DNA from: a virus
Virus record (IMG/VR): IMGVR_UViG_3300031963_000195
Coordinates: 1-54,522 of that record
DNA: 54,522 nucleotides
Reading direction: 5' to 3' (one strand)
Part shown: positions 24,227 through 32,787 of the stretch, piece by piece
Layout of the letters: each line of letters starts with the position of its first letter
Position numbering within the stretch: position 1 is the first letter of the stretch
Position numbers and translations under genes: made by a program
Notes under the pieces: model-generated
Database searches by the model: none
What the model saw: the letters and a program-made list of their open reading frames with translations, nothing else
What the model was told of the DNA's origin: nothing

Positions 24227-25087
24227 TTATTTATTTCTCCAACCACCACCTTGTTTTTTATACCATTTTGCCGCCCAACCACTAGCATAAGCCGAAGGCC
24301 AAACTTTATATTTTGATTTTGCTAAAGATTTTGCTTTTGACCATAGTTTTTTATTTGTTGGTTCACGTTTTGTTTCCTCATCCAATGGTCCAACAACAAA
24401 TTCATCGTCCTCTTCATTCATCATAAAATCAAAAACTTGATCCAAATTTTCTGTTGCGGTTGTAATGTGGTCATCCGCCCAATCATGTCCATTTTGAAGT
24501 ATGTCTTCAATCATTTGCGGTTCTAATGATAATAGTTTATCAATCTGTCTTCGCATTTGCTTCAAGTTGCTAAAAAACATGTAATTACCTGTTTTTTGCT
24601 CTTGGATTTTTGCATTTATTAATTCTATTAACTGCGATTCTGTTAATTTAATTGTTTTTTTCATTGTTATATTTCTATTTTCTTTTATTCCATCTCTTTT
24701 CTTTATTAAATCCGAAACTTTACCATGTGGGGGAAATTCAATAAACTTAAATAATTCTAATGCCCAACTTTCAACATAAGGTACAATTTCTTTTCTCTCA
24801 ACACCCATAGCTGATGTGATATTATCTACTAACATACTTCGCATTGAGACCGAAGTTCTATCATGTTGTGTAGGTTCAAAACCTATTTCACTAAATTTTT
24901 GTTTTTCATTATAAAAAACTATTTCATTTTTAGCGTCACGTAATTCTTCTTCGGTATAGGATGGGTCAGCAAAAAGTTCAGGACCATAAGCTATTATCAT
25001 AGCATTATAATATGTCATAACTAAACATTTAGATAATATAGCATCTAAATAAACATAAACCCCCCTCTTTATTTTTTCCGGATTCAT
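24227..25087 (-). CDS. Composite protein with internal capsid-tag and PSAYASGWAAKWYKK motif
   Basis: The 286-residue frame has two parts. Residues 1-141 (MNPEKIKRGVYVYLDAILSK...) are an unrecognised helical domain. Residue 142 is a Met that begins MKKTIKLTESQLIELINAKI followed by QEQ, the shared tag ending IQE|Q. The C-terminal 40 residues, LWSKAKSLAKSKYKVWPSAY then ASGWAAKWYKKQGGGW, are a basic motif recurring in phage and giant-virus proteins. This is either a fusion of two genes in which the tag became internal, or two proteins, with the second starting at 24664. The first base of its start overlaps the stop of the upstream structural gene. Confidence 0.7.
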   Translation of the reverse strand: MNPEKIKRGVYVYLDAILSKCLVMTYYNAMIIAYGPELFADPSYTEEELRDAKNEIVFYNEKQKFSEIGFEPTQHDRTSVSMRSMLVDNITSAMGVERKEIVPYVESWALELFKFIEFPPHGKVSDLIKKRDGIKENRNITMKKTIKLTESQLIELINAKIQEQKTGNYMFFSNLKQMRRQIDKLLSLEPQMIEDILQNGHDWADDHITTATENLDQVFDFMMNEEDDEFVVGPLDEETKREPTNKKLWSKAKSLAKSKYKVWPSAYASGWAAKWYKKQGGGWRNK

Positions 25088-26673
25088 TATTTCTTATTAA
25101 CAATTTGAAATTTAATGGCTCTCTTATAAGTATCCTTTTCTCCACTAGTATTCACTTTTAAGTCAACAAAATATTCATTCGGGAGCTTATCTCTCATATC
25201 AAAAATAAAATAATATTCATTTGGTGTTCTATTAACTAATGTCCAATCTTGAACCTGAACTTCGGTTTGACCCTCTCTCACATAAACTCTATAATAAACC
25301 TCAACATCGGTTAAAAGTTGTTGTGTTGTATATGCTTTTTTAACAATAACACCAATTTTTCTAACATCAGTATTTAATATTTTTTCATCCTGTTTAATTC
25401 CATAAAAATCAAATCCTAAAATCGCGGGTTCTTTTGATTCAGTACCAATGTTAAAATAACTACCATAAGGTTTTATGATTAAATCATTTTCAACATTTGG
25501 TAATGGAATTCCATTGATTGCAATATTGCTCCAAACATCGGTATATTGACAAGGTGTTGTAATTCCTGTTATAGAGGGAATCGTTACCTCATATATACCT
25601 TTTGTTATTAAGCACGTTGTTAACCCCATATAACCAGATATCGGGTCTCCATTGGTATCTAAAATTGATACAACTGGATTGTTATCAAAATTTACATAAT
25701 CACCATTAACATATGCGTAAAGATAAAGTTTGTTTTGTCTGTACTGAACAAAATTATTTCTATCATCTTGTATTAAATCATCATAAACCGTCTCAAGATA
25801 TGGTTCATAAAATGTTTGTGTGTGTCTGGTAAAGAATCCAACGGAATAATTTTCAGATAAGCCGGTTAAATTCTCAAGTTCAGGTTTAAATGCAATTCCC
25901 CAACCTGTAACACCCGTTAATGAACCATTTATAATTGAATTTATTTCATTTGTCATATCAAATTCAATATCCTCATTTCCAAATTCAAAATGTTGGATAT
26001 TGACAATGGTAATTGCGCTATAATTAATATTTCCGTTATTCTCATTGTTATATATTCCCGGTTCAGACCAATAATCTAAAGTTGTTCTTTTTAACCAATT
26101 TGAGGGTCTCTGAGAGTATGACTTGTCTTCTGGTTCATAAAGTGGAACAGAAGCTCCCTGAGTCGAATTTAATGAGGTTGAGAAGTTATTATAATCATAA
26201 CCAACACCTTCATCCCATAAAGCCAGTCCTTGGTCATAAATGCAAGTTGTTATTGCGGTTGGGTTTGGTATAATTGGGTCGCAAGGGTCAATTGGTGTTG
26301 GTATTGGATTTCCGCTAATTGTACATGCTGCAATTTGGGGAATTCTAAATAAAATTAAATCAAAAGATGTTGCTCTTCTTCTACCGGAAGAATCTAATAT
26401 ATTTAATAGTTCTTTGTCAAAAGCGGATGTATTTGTCATACGTAACGTGTGGGTCATCGCTGTTGTACACCCAGTTGAAATTGTTGTTCCAGTTATCTTA
26501 TCAATTAATGGTTCTAAGTCCAAATCAAAGATAAATCTTGTATAACCTTTTGGAGCGATAGAATTGGGGTTTGTACCAAAATACAACTCAGTTACCGGAT
26601 TTTGTCCGGTGTTTGTGCAATTATTGTAAATAATGGTATTATTTCTGCTAAAATATGACCTGTGTATTGACAT
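25087..26673 (-). CDS. Putative virion structural protein (tail/baseplate region)
   Basis: The 528-residue protein is strand-rich and Thr/Asn/Cys-containing, in the style of phage tail, baseplate or fibre proteins: MSIHRSYFSRNNTIIYNNCT at the start, repeated short DNA-encoded beta segments (GYTRFIFDLDLEPLI, SAITIVNIQHFEFGNEDIEF), and a C-terminal domain of about 100 residues (VEVYYRVYVREGQTEVQVQD) ending KRAIKFQIVNKK. No catalytic motif is visible. The first half recalls fibre-type proteins that describe small-molecule-like folds, but I cannot name a family. A minus-strand ATATTTAT motif lies 16 bases upstream of its start. Confidence 0.6.
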   Translation of the reverse strand: MSIHRSYFSRNNTIIYNNCTNTGQNPVTELYFGTNPNSIAPKGYTRFIFDLDLEPLIDKITGTTISTGCTTAMTHTLRMTNTSAFDKELLNILDSSGRRRATSFDLILFRIPQIAACTISGNPIPTPIDPCDPIIPNPTAITTCIYDQGLALWDEGVGYDYNNFSTSLNSTQGASVPLYEPEDKSYSQRPSNWLKRTTLDYWSEPGIYNNENNGNINYSAITIVNIQHFEFGNEDIEFDMTNEINSIINGSLTGVTGWGIAFKPELENLTGLSENYSVGFFTRHTQTFYEPYLETVYDDLIQDDRNNFVQYRQNKLYLYAYVNGDYVNFDNNPVVSILDTNGDPISGYMGLTTCLITKGIYEVTIPSITGITTPCQYTDVWSNIAINGIPLPNVENDLIIKPYGSYFNIGTESKEPAILGFDFYGIKQDEKILNTDVRKIGVIVKKAYTTQQLLTDVEVYYRVYVREGQTEVQVQDWTLVNRTPNEYYFIFDMRDKLPNEYFVDLKVNTSGEKDTYKRAIKFQIVNKK

Positions 26674-26689
26674 TCAAATCTGTTTTCTA

Positions 26690-26697
26690 ATAAATAT
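26690..26697 (-). promoter_or_regulatory. ATATTTAT late-promoter-like motif for the gene starting at 26673
   Basis: Reads ATAAATAT on the plus strand, 16 bases from the minus-strand start. Confidence 0.55.
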
Positions 26698-26729
26698 TGG
26701 GTTTTTAATTAAAATTGATTTGTTTCAAG

Positions 26730-26737
26730 ATATTTAT
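26730..26737 (+). promoter_or_regulatory. ATATTTAT late-promoter-like motif
   Basis: Lies 25 bases upstream of the exported-protein gene starting at 26763. With the minus-strand motif at 26690-26697 it makes a divergent pair. Confidence 0.55.
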
Positions 26738-26762
26738 ATAATACCAAACCAACAACAACCAA

Positions 26763-27179
26763 ATGAAAAAATGTTTAATTTTTTTATTGTTTTTATTATT
26801 TGGTAATCTAGCTATATCTCAGGATAATAAAACTATGATGTATGTCAGAATAGTTGATAGTAATTTATTAAATCCTGTGGAGTGCGAAGTTCAGATTTGG
26901 AAAGAAACTGAAGGAGGAAAATACACTAGAGGGTCGATAGTTTTTATTCAGCAAGCAAAAATTTCATTAAGTAAAGGTAAATATACTTTTTATTTTAAAA
27001 TTAACGATAAAATTATACATAAAGACTATATTGAGGTTGGTCAGTATGATAATAGTATTATATATAATTTATACGCTAACCCATTAAAATTATTGGATGC
27101 CGATTTTAATCAAATTTCAATAATTACACCGGAAGTTCATAGATTTTTAAATCATAGAACGGTTTATATTGAATTATAA
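26763..27179 (+). CDS. Exported small protein with signal peptide
   Basis: The 138-residue protein opens with a clear Sec signal peptide, MKKCLIFLLFLLFGNLAISQ, whose end (I-S-Q) is typical of Bacteroidetes secreted proteins. There is no lipobox. The mature part is strand-rich (MYVRIVDSNLLNPVECEVQI, then GKYTFYFKINDKIIH) and resembles a small beta-sandwich of the kind used in periplasmic or surface proteins, but I cannot name a family. It is a lone plus-strand gene between two minus-strand structural genes, with its own promoter-like motif, and stops one base from the neighbour's stop. This arrangement suggests a moron that alters the infected cell's envelope. Confidence 0.65.
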   Translation: MKKCLIFLLFLLFGNLAISQDNKTMMYVRIVDSNLLNPVECEVQIWKETEGGKYTRGSIVFIQQAKISLSKGKYTFYFKINDKIIHKDYIEVGQYDNSIIYNLYANPLKLLDADFNQISIITPEVHRFLNHRTVYIEL

Positions 27180-27180
27180 A

Positions 27181-28746
27181 TTAGTTAATTCTCACATTTT
27201 GATTTAAAATATTATCCGCAGCGTTTCTTATTTTATTTAGAATGTCTTGTGACTGTATTCCAGTTGTGCTAACAGGAACCGGAGGTAATCCCGGAAATGG
27301 ATGTACGTGGGTTGTTAAAAACTGAACGATTAAATTTAATAAATCCATTAATTCCTCACCCCTTACCATTGAATTTGTCTTTGGTAATATTTCTGAATTC
27401 ATTAGTTCTTGGGAAATTCCATATACCGTTCCATCAATATTTATCTTTCCTTTACTTGGTATTGTGGAATTATGTGATAATAAGACCAATTTATCTCCAC
27501 CCATAATACCGACAGTTTGAGTTAATGGACTTACCGATTTTTCAACATATTCCTCATTTGTAAATTGCAATGGTTTACCAAAACTATTTTTTGTATATAA
27601 TACACCTGTACCAAATATTTTATCAGATGGTTGTAATTTTACATTAGAATAAATATAACTAACATTATTAAATTGAACCGAATATTGAATTGGGTCTTCG
27701 GTTGATATCCATTTATATGTTATTTTATTTGGTCTAAATGCTAACGGAAATACATTTGGTAATGTTATAGTTACACCTTGTGTTGTTGTAATTCTACCCT
27801 CATTATTTAATTTCTTTATTGTATCATTAATGAATTGAGTTGTTAATTCTTTTGTTAAAGAATTAAATTGAACTGAAGTAACTAGTGTTATATCGCTAGG
27901 ATTTAATTGCGTATCAACAGTAAACTCAACATTTTTTAGATATTCTATATTATCTTTTAATTGATATAAATCAATTGTTCCGGTAAAATTATTAGGTATT
28001 GTATTGTTTTCCGGATTAATAATTGACCATTCCAATAAGAATTTAACTTGTGGTGAACCAGTTGTTATTTTTGTAAGCTTTCTCGTACCAACACTGTTTT
28101 CAGTTGTTCTATATGCGGAAAGTTGTAAGAATGATCTTTTATCGTAATATCTAGGAAGTTGATTGATTTTTTGTGGAATGTTTCTACCTGCTCTTAAAAT
28201 AACATCATCATCTTTGACGATAATATCACAAGTTCCTCTACCAATAATTGCGTTGTCTCTTGGTTCAGGATAAACACCTTTACTGAAATTATTATAATAT
28301 TCATCAGTTCCCGGTTTTTTAATGTCGGGTAATGGTTTAACTTGCGTACCCTGTGAGGTGTATTTTCTGGAACTTAAATAACTTTCAAAACTTGATGCAA
28401 CAGGTGAAGAAAATCCTCCCTGAACGTAATATTTATTTTGATATGGAAATTCTTTATCAGCATAAAAAATATTTACAGATTCCTGAGTTTCAGGTTGTTG
28501 ATTTATAAAAAATGGTAATAGTGGTAAACATAAAAACGGATCTCTAGTAGTCCACTTATATAATTCTGGAATATCTTCTTCAGTATCTTTTGTTGTTTTC
28601 TTTAATTCTAAAGCATCGCTCCATACAGCTTGAACAATTTGTACTTTATTGTCTAATTGTGAGACAGCACGAATTCTTCCCAATAACAAAGGATCTTTAT
28701 TATCAATGACAATTGCGGGAAAAATTATTTGATTTTTATTTTTCAT
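27181..28746 (-). CDS. Putative baseplate hub/spike protein (gp5-like OB-fold N-terminus)
   Basis: The 521-residue protein starts with IIFPAIVIDNKDPLLLGRIR, the 'DPLxxGRIR' pattern of gp5/VgrG-type OB-fold domains in T4-like baseplates. A second OB-like or strand-rich part follows (GRGTCDIIVKDDDVILRAGR, the signature of spike proteins that test as 'GDDITLEA'-like segments). The C-terminal 60 residues contain LLNLIVQFLTTHVHPFPGLP, a His-rich element typical of such hubs. The protein would sit at the baseplate centre. It lacks a recognisable lysozyme domain, unlike T4 gp5. Overlap by one base with the next upstream gene indicates one operon with the small coiled-coil and membrane-like structural genes. 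Confidence 0.6.
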   Translation of the reverse strand: MKNKNQIIFPAIVIDNKDPLLLGRIRAVSQLDNKVQIVQAVWSDALELKKTTKDTEEDIPELYKWTTRDPFLCLPLLPFFINQQPETQESVNIFYADKEFPYQNKYYVQGGFSSPVASSFESYLSSRKYTSQGTQVKPLPDIKKPGTDEYYNNFSKGVYPEPRDNAIIGRGTCDIIVKDDDVILRAGRNIPQKINQLPRYYDKRSFLQLSAYRTTENSVGTRKLTKITTGSPQVKFLLEWSIINPENNTIPNNFTGTIDLYQLKDNIEYLKNVEFTVDTQLNPSDITLVTSVQFNSLTKELTTQFINDTIKKLNNEGRITTTQGVTITLPNVFPLAFRPNKITYKWISTEDPIQYSVQFNNVSYIYSNVKLQPSDKIFGTGVLYTKNSFGKPLQFTNEEYVEKSVSPLTQTVGIMGGDKLVLLSHNSTIPSKGKINIDGTVYGISQELMNSEILPKTNSMVRGEELMDLLNLIVQFLTTHVHPFPGLPPVPVSTTGIQSQDILNKIRNAADNILNQNVRIN

Positions 28747-28943
28747 TATTTTACTCTAGAAGTATACTCTGTATGTATTTTATTATAAGTTTCTTCAATT
28801 AAATCTAAGTGTTTTGATAATTTAATAATTAAATTTTTTGTCTCTTCAAAATCATTATTTAATGAATCCATAGCCATCGTCAAGTCTTTATTTGACGAAT
28901 TTTTATATTCACTAATTATTGAATTTAATTTTTCTTTATCCAT
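28746..28943 (-). CDS. Small coiled-coil protein
   Basis: The 65-residue protein is nearly all helix, with heptad-like hydrophobics (LNSIISEYKN, FEETKNLIIKLSKHLDLIEE). It lies between the spike-like gene and the large structural protein, overlapping the former by one base. A small assembly chaperone or structural linker for the baseplate is the likely type. I do not recognise a family. Confidence 0.6.
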   Translation of the reverse strand: MDKEKLNSIISEYKNSSNKDLTMAMDSLNNDFEETKNLIIKLSKHLDLIEETYNKIHTEYTSRVK

Positions 28944-28948
28944 TTTAA

Positions 28949-30859
28949 TTATGCTTTAATTCCATACAATTTTATTGGTGCTGGTGCTGGTAATAAAACA
29001 TTAACAACACCATTTTGAATGTCTTCGTTTTGCACTCCAGTGATTTCAGCAAATTTTGATGCTAACATTAAATTTGGACTACCATCTGGCATCGGTCCTG
29101 TTGGTAGTCCTAATCTTTGATATTCAGTGATAACATTTGTAAATGCTCTAGAATTGTCAAAGCCGGGTCTTAGTGGTGCCGCAGCTAAAAGAGGTGTTGG
29201 TATATAAAAAGGAGTACTTCTTGTTGCTAATGATAAAATTTGTAATATCTCATCAACAACACTCTTACATCTTCTATAATCAGAAACTAAATTTGCAACG
29301 ACTAACGCTAATTCAATTAAAGATAAAATCATAGCATATCTTTTAGTAATGGCATTTCTTGCTAAATCACCAATAATCGCTTGCACTAAAATTCTTAAAT
29401 CTTTTACTATAATATCAAACAATTCTTTAACAAAAATTGCAAAAATTTTAGAGGTTAAATTAACCATTAATTTAATATTCTTTTTTATAAATTCGGTTAA
29501 ATTGGTGAACTCATAAACAAATGTTTTACCTAATGCTAATGACATAACAACAAAAGGAAAAAGAATTTTTGGTGTTAAAAGTGCTAAAACAACCGCTCTA
29601 GGTAATGATTTTAATATATCTGTATTAATACTAACTTCTAGTCCTGTCGGTAAAGTAATACCGCCCCATCCTTGGCTTTGTAATAAAGTCTGAGTTAATG
29701 AATCTGTTATATTATCTTCAGCATTTGGGTCCGAAACAAAGTTCATTTGATTAATTAAATCAAATAAAGAATCGATATCCACAGGAAATTTAACATTATC
29801 ACAATCAGTAAATTCAACAACACCTAACTGAATATCTGATATTCTAGCATCAATAGTTCTTAAATCAATTTCCGTTAATTCAAAAAAACTTTGGTCAATT
29901 GCGTCAACTTCTGGTGTTTTTGCAATTCCGCTAACATCAATTTCACGATTAAAATCAAAACATAACCCTAAAATTCTTTGCAAACGAAGTAAAAATTTAC
30001 TTTGTTCCTCCATATCCGACATAAGTTTAATTGATATTGCGCCAGTCAATATTTCAATAATTTGAGCTAAGATATTTTTCGACTCAATCACTTTTATTTT
30101 TCTAAAGTAGTCAGCAAAAAATTCGGATACTTTTGGGTTTGGTCTATTACCCAATGTAACAATAAACGATTCGGTTTGATAATTAAATGGTGGTGGTAAT
30201 GTTGCTGTTGGGTTAAAGGTAATATCAAATAATGATTGATTAGAGTAACCTAAATAGGATGAACCAAAATTCTGATTAAAATAATTAGGGTTTGTGTTTT
30301 GTGTTGCATAATAAAAACTTCTATTTAAACTGAACGGTGATGTTCCAATCGATGTACTATCCGATTTTTCATAAAAAAGTTTACCAGTTACTGAATTCGG
30401 TTCTTGTTTAAGTTGTTTAAATAAATCAATCGACCAAAGAGGTACTGTGACCTGTATTCCCTGTTGATATTCTTCTTGCTCAGAACAACCAAGAGCATTT
30501 ATCATCTCATCCTGTAAAAGTTTCATTATTTTTGGACTACTTCTATTTGCTGAAGCAATTAATGCTTTTTTAATATAGTTAAGTGTTGTTGAGTTACCCT
30601 GAGCACCTCTTCCGTTCGGATTAAATTTCGCAAAATCTAAAAGTCTATCAAATTGATTTTTTACCTCCTGTTCATATTTTTTAGTCACGTTACTTAACCC
30701 ATCCGGTAAGCCTTTATTAACGAGCCTATCGGCCTGTGTTAAGTTATTACCAGCGGACTTTTTTAAACTTTTAATATCGTCAGTGACTTGCTTATATGTT
30801 GCATAAGCCTTACTCTTCTCTTCAACTTCCCTATAAGAGCTTTCTAAATCTGCCGCCAT
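28949..30859 (-). CDS. Putative large structural protein (tail/baseplate region)
   Basis: The 636-residue protein has a helical N-terminal region of about 130 residues, a Ser/Asn/Tyr-rich middle (SLNRSFYYATQNTNPNYFNQ), a long mixed region, and a hydrophobic part at about residues 425-560 with segments such as ALLTPKILFPFVVMSLAL and MILSLIELALVVANLV. The C-terminus is Pro-rich (FYIPTPLLAAAPLRPGF). Such hydrophobic stretches occur in tape-measure-like or membrane-interacting tail proteins, but the length is short for a tape measure and no tandem repeats are present. It sits in the minus-strand structural operon. Function is inferred from context only. Confidence 0.55.
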   Translation of the reverse strand: MAADLESSYREVEEKSKAYATYKQVTDDIKSLKKSAGNNLTQADRLVNKGLPDGLSNVTKKYEQEVKNQFDRLLDFAKFNPNGRGAQGNSTTLNYIKKALIASANRSSPKIMKLLQDEMINALGCSEQEEYQQGIQVTVPLWSIDLFKQLKQEPNSVTGKLFYEKSDSTSIGTSPFSLNRSFYYATQNTNPNYFNQNFGSSYLGYSNQSLFDITFNPTATLPPPFNYQTESFIVTLGNRPNPKVSEFFADYFRKIKVIESKNILAQIIEILTGAISIKLMSDMEEQSKFLLRLQRILGLCFDFNREIDVSGIAKTPEVDAIDQSFFELTEIDLRTIDARISDIQLGVVEFTDCDNVKFPVDIDSLFDLINQMNFVSDPNAEDNITDSLTQTLLQSQGWGGITLPTGLEVSINTDILKSLPRAVVLALLTPKILFPFVVMSLALGKTFVYEFTNLTEFIKKNIKLMVNLTSKIFAIFVKELFDIIVKDLRILVQAIIGDLARNAITKRYAMILSLIELALVVANLVSDYRRCKSVVDEILQILSLATRSTPFYIPTPLLAAAPLRPGFDNSRAFTNVITEYQRLGLPTGPMPDGSPNLMLASKFAEITGVQNEDIQNGVVNVLLPAPAPIKLYGIKA

Positions 30860-30868
30860 AATAAATAA

Positions 30869-31237
30869 TTATTTTAACTTATATGACGTATTGTCAGAAA
30901 TATTCTCAATATCTTTTTTCATTAAGTTTTCAATTAATGTTGGATCAATGTCAGCTAAATTATAATCCTCTTGTTTTCCGGAGCTTTTTTCCCAAATGGA
31001 CGCTTGTAATTTAGCTAAGGATAGTTTTTTTTCAACAACATCATTAATTATTTTTTGTTGTTTTTCAATAACCGGCCCAATCGTTTGCATGTCCTCAGGA
31101 TCCTTTAACATTACCAACATTTTATTTTGAATTCTAATAGCGGTATTTCTCTGCTCAACGAGTTCGTTGTAGATTTCCTGCATCATTGCAAGAATCGATT
31201 CCTTTGTTAGATTTATTTCTTTTTTCTTCCCTGACAT
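30869..31237 (-). CDS. Small helical structural-region protein
   Basis: The 122-residue protein is helical and charged (IYNELVEQRNTAIRIQNKML, then IIEKQQKI-like heptads). It is the first gene of the run 31237 to 27181, and its ATATTTAT motif is only four bases from the start codon. The role is probably a baseplate or tail component or chaperone, judged by operon context. No family is recognised. Confidence 0.55.
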   Translation of the reverse strand: MSGKKKEINLTKESILAMMQEIYNELVEQRNTAIRIQNKMLVMLKDPEDMQTIGPVIEKQQKIINDVVEKKLSLAKLQASIWEKSSGKQEDYNLADIDPTLIENLMKKDIENISDNTSYKLK

Positions 31238-31241
31238 AATT

Positions 31242-31249
31242 ATAAATAT
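31242..31249 (-). promoter_or_regulatory. ATATTTAT motif four bases from a start codon
   Basis: Reads ATAAATAT on the plus strand, with exactly four bases to the minus-strand start at 31237, the same short gap as at 22266 and 47809. It overlaps the stop of the sigma-factor gene. Confidence 0.4.
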
Positions 31250-31980
31250 TAGTCTAACATATTTTTTAAAGTACCATTATATAGTATTTTAAACTTCTTT
31301 ATTGAAATTCGTATTTCTTTTGTTGATAAATTTGTTAGTTCTCTTAGTGTTAATAAAATTAAATTTTTATTAAATTTATTATTTCTTGTTTCATAAAATA
31401 AAGATTGATAATTTGAAAATAACTCTATTAGACCATATGCTAATTTTTTTTCATTCTCATTTAGATTTGAATTTTCCGCAAAATTGATTAAATCAGATAA
31501 ATATGTTTTAACAATATCTTCTTCATCAATTTCATAATTCTCTATTAAATAAGACATTTCATAATTATTCTCTAGACTACTACATACATCTTCATAAGAA
31601 ATTTTTTTATTTTTTTCTTTCTGATCTTTAATGATTTGACCCATTAAATAATTTTTACAAATTGTGCCAAAATAAGAATATGCTTTCTTTTCTCTTGACG
31701 GTTTGAATTTATCAACTTTAGTCATTAAAAAAGAATGTGTGTCTGTATGAATTTCTTTAAAATCCATATCTTTTCTATATAACTTATATCTTCTTATGAT
31801 AGAAGATATCATTTTGTCAAGAGGGTGTCTTAAATACTCGTTGTATATCTTATTCTTTTCTTCAATTGTTGTTGCGGATAAGAACACTCTAACCGCGTGT
31901 TCTTGTTCCTCACCAAAATAATTTTCTTTTTCTATTTGTTCACCTCCTGTTTTAGTAACCTTTTTTGGTTTTACAGGCAT
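31249..31980 (-). CDS. 55: Late-transcription sigma factor (T4 gp55-like)
   Basis: The 243-residue protein contains a sigma region-2-like block around residues 75-125: FKEIHTDTHSFLMTKVDKFK then KKAYSYFGTICKNYLMGQII. The 'AYSYFGTICxNYL' pattern is the hallmark of gp55-type late sigma factors of T4-like phages, which direct host RNA polymerase to late promoters together with the clamp and a coactivator. The N-terminal 50 residues are basic, and the C-terminal half is helical without a clear region 4 helix-turn-helix, as in gp55. The most likely target motif in this genome is the recurring ATATTTAT. It is transcribed with two glycosyltransferases upstream. Confidence 0.85.
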   Translation of the reverse strand: MPVKPKKVTKTGGEQIEKENYFGEEQEHAVRVFLSATTIEEKNKIYNEYLRHPLDKMISSIIRRYKLYRKDMDFKEIHTDTHSFLMTKVDKFKPSREKKAYSYFGTICKNYLMGQIIKDQKEKNKKISYEDVCSSLENNYEMSYLIENYEIDEEDIVKTYLSDLINFAENSNLNENEKKLAYGLIELFSNYQSLFYETRNNKFNKNLILLTLRELTNLSTKEIRISIKKFKILYNGTLKNMLD

Positions 31981-32786
31981 TAAACTTCTTGTTGTTCATA
32001 TTTTATGCTTCTATCTTTTGTGAAGAAATATTCTTTTTTAGCAATATTCACCCAGAATTTAACCTCGTCTTCAGTAAGGACATTTTCACCATTCTTATAA
32101 TTCCAAAAAATAGAACCTTCTCTTAAATTAATGTGTTTATAACCAACTCTAGGTATAGTCATTATTTTTGCTGAGTTATATGTCATTCTTAACAAGAACT
32201 CATAAACGAAGGTTAATTTCATTGATGCTTTGAACATTCCAAATTCCATTACTTTGTCACGTTTAATAACCATTCCAGATGTTTGGAAATTTTGATAATT
32301 TTGTAATGTTTCATTTGTTAAAATACCCATTTCCATTGCAAAGTTCGCAGCAAATGTTGCTTCATTCGTGAAACCCGCAAAAGTACCCTTCGAGTCAACA
32401 TCAACAACAATTGGAAGAAATGCTTGAACATCTGGATAGATTTCAGCATATTTCTTAACATTTTTAAACCAAATGCTAGAGTATTCATCATCAAATTCAA
32501 AAAATGAAACCCATTCAGATGATGACGATTCAATACCTAAGTTAACTTGGGATGCAAAGTTTGGAGTTTCGTTATATTCAACAAGTTTAACATTTAACTC
32601 ACCAAAATCAGTTTCTTTTAGTTTACCAACTAACTGTTCCTCAGTTGTATGTACGATAATTAATTCGTTAATACCAACTTGTTGTGTCTGTAATGATTTA
32701 ATTGCTTTTTCAAAATATTCATTAAAATCTTTTACCAAAGCTGATTTAATTGGTAAAATGACGGATACGTTTAATTTGTTTTCCAT
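31980..32786 (-). CDS. Family-2 type glycosyltransferase
   Basis: The 268-residue protein has a GT-A fold signature: an N-terminal NVSVILPIKSALVKDFNEYF Rossmann-like strand-helix, then EWVSFFEFDDEYSSIWFKNV, whose FDDE is the metal-binding DxD-type motif, around residues 92-111. The first part also contains a conserved 'NFASQVNLGI' loop before that strand. It is expected to transfer a sugar from a nucleotide donor. The acceptor is unknown; phage cell-surface glycans, structural proteins or DNA bases are all possible. The last base of its stop overlaps the sigma-factor start at 31980, so the two genes are translationally coupled. Confidence 0.8.
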   Translation of the reverse strand: MENKLNVSVILPIKSALVKDFNEYFEKAIKSLQTQQVGINELIIVHTTEEQLVGKLKETDFGELNVKLVEYNETPNFASQVNLGIESSSSEWVSFFEFDDEYSSIWFKNVKKYAEIYPDVQAFLPIVVDVDSKGTFAGFTNEATFAANFAMEMGILTNETLQNYQNFQTSGMVIKRDKVMEFGMFKASMKLTFVYEFLLRMTYNSAKIMTIPRVGYKHINLREGSIFWNYKNGENVLTEDEVKFWVNIAKKEYFFTKDRSIKYEQQEV

Positions 32787-32787
32787 G

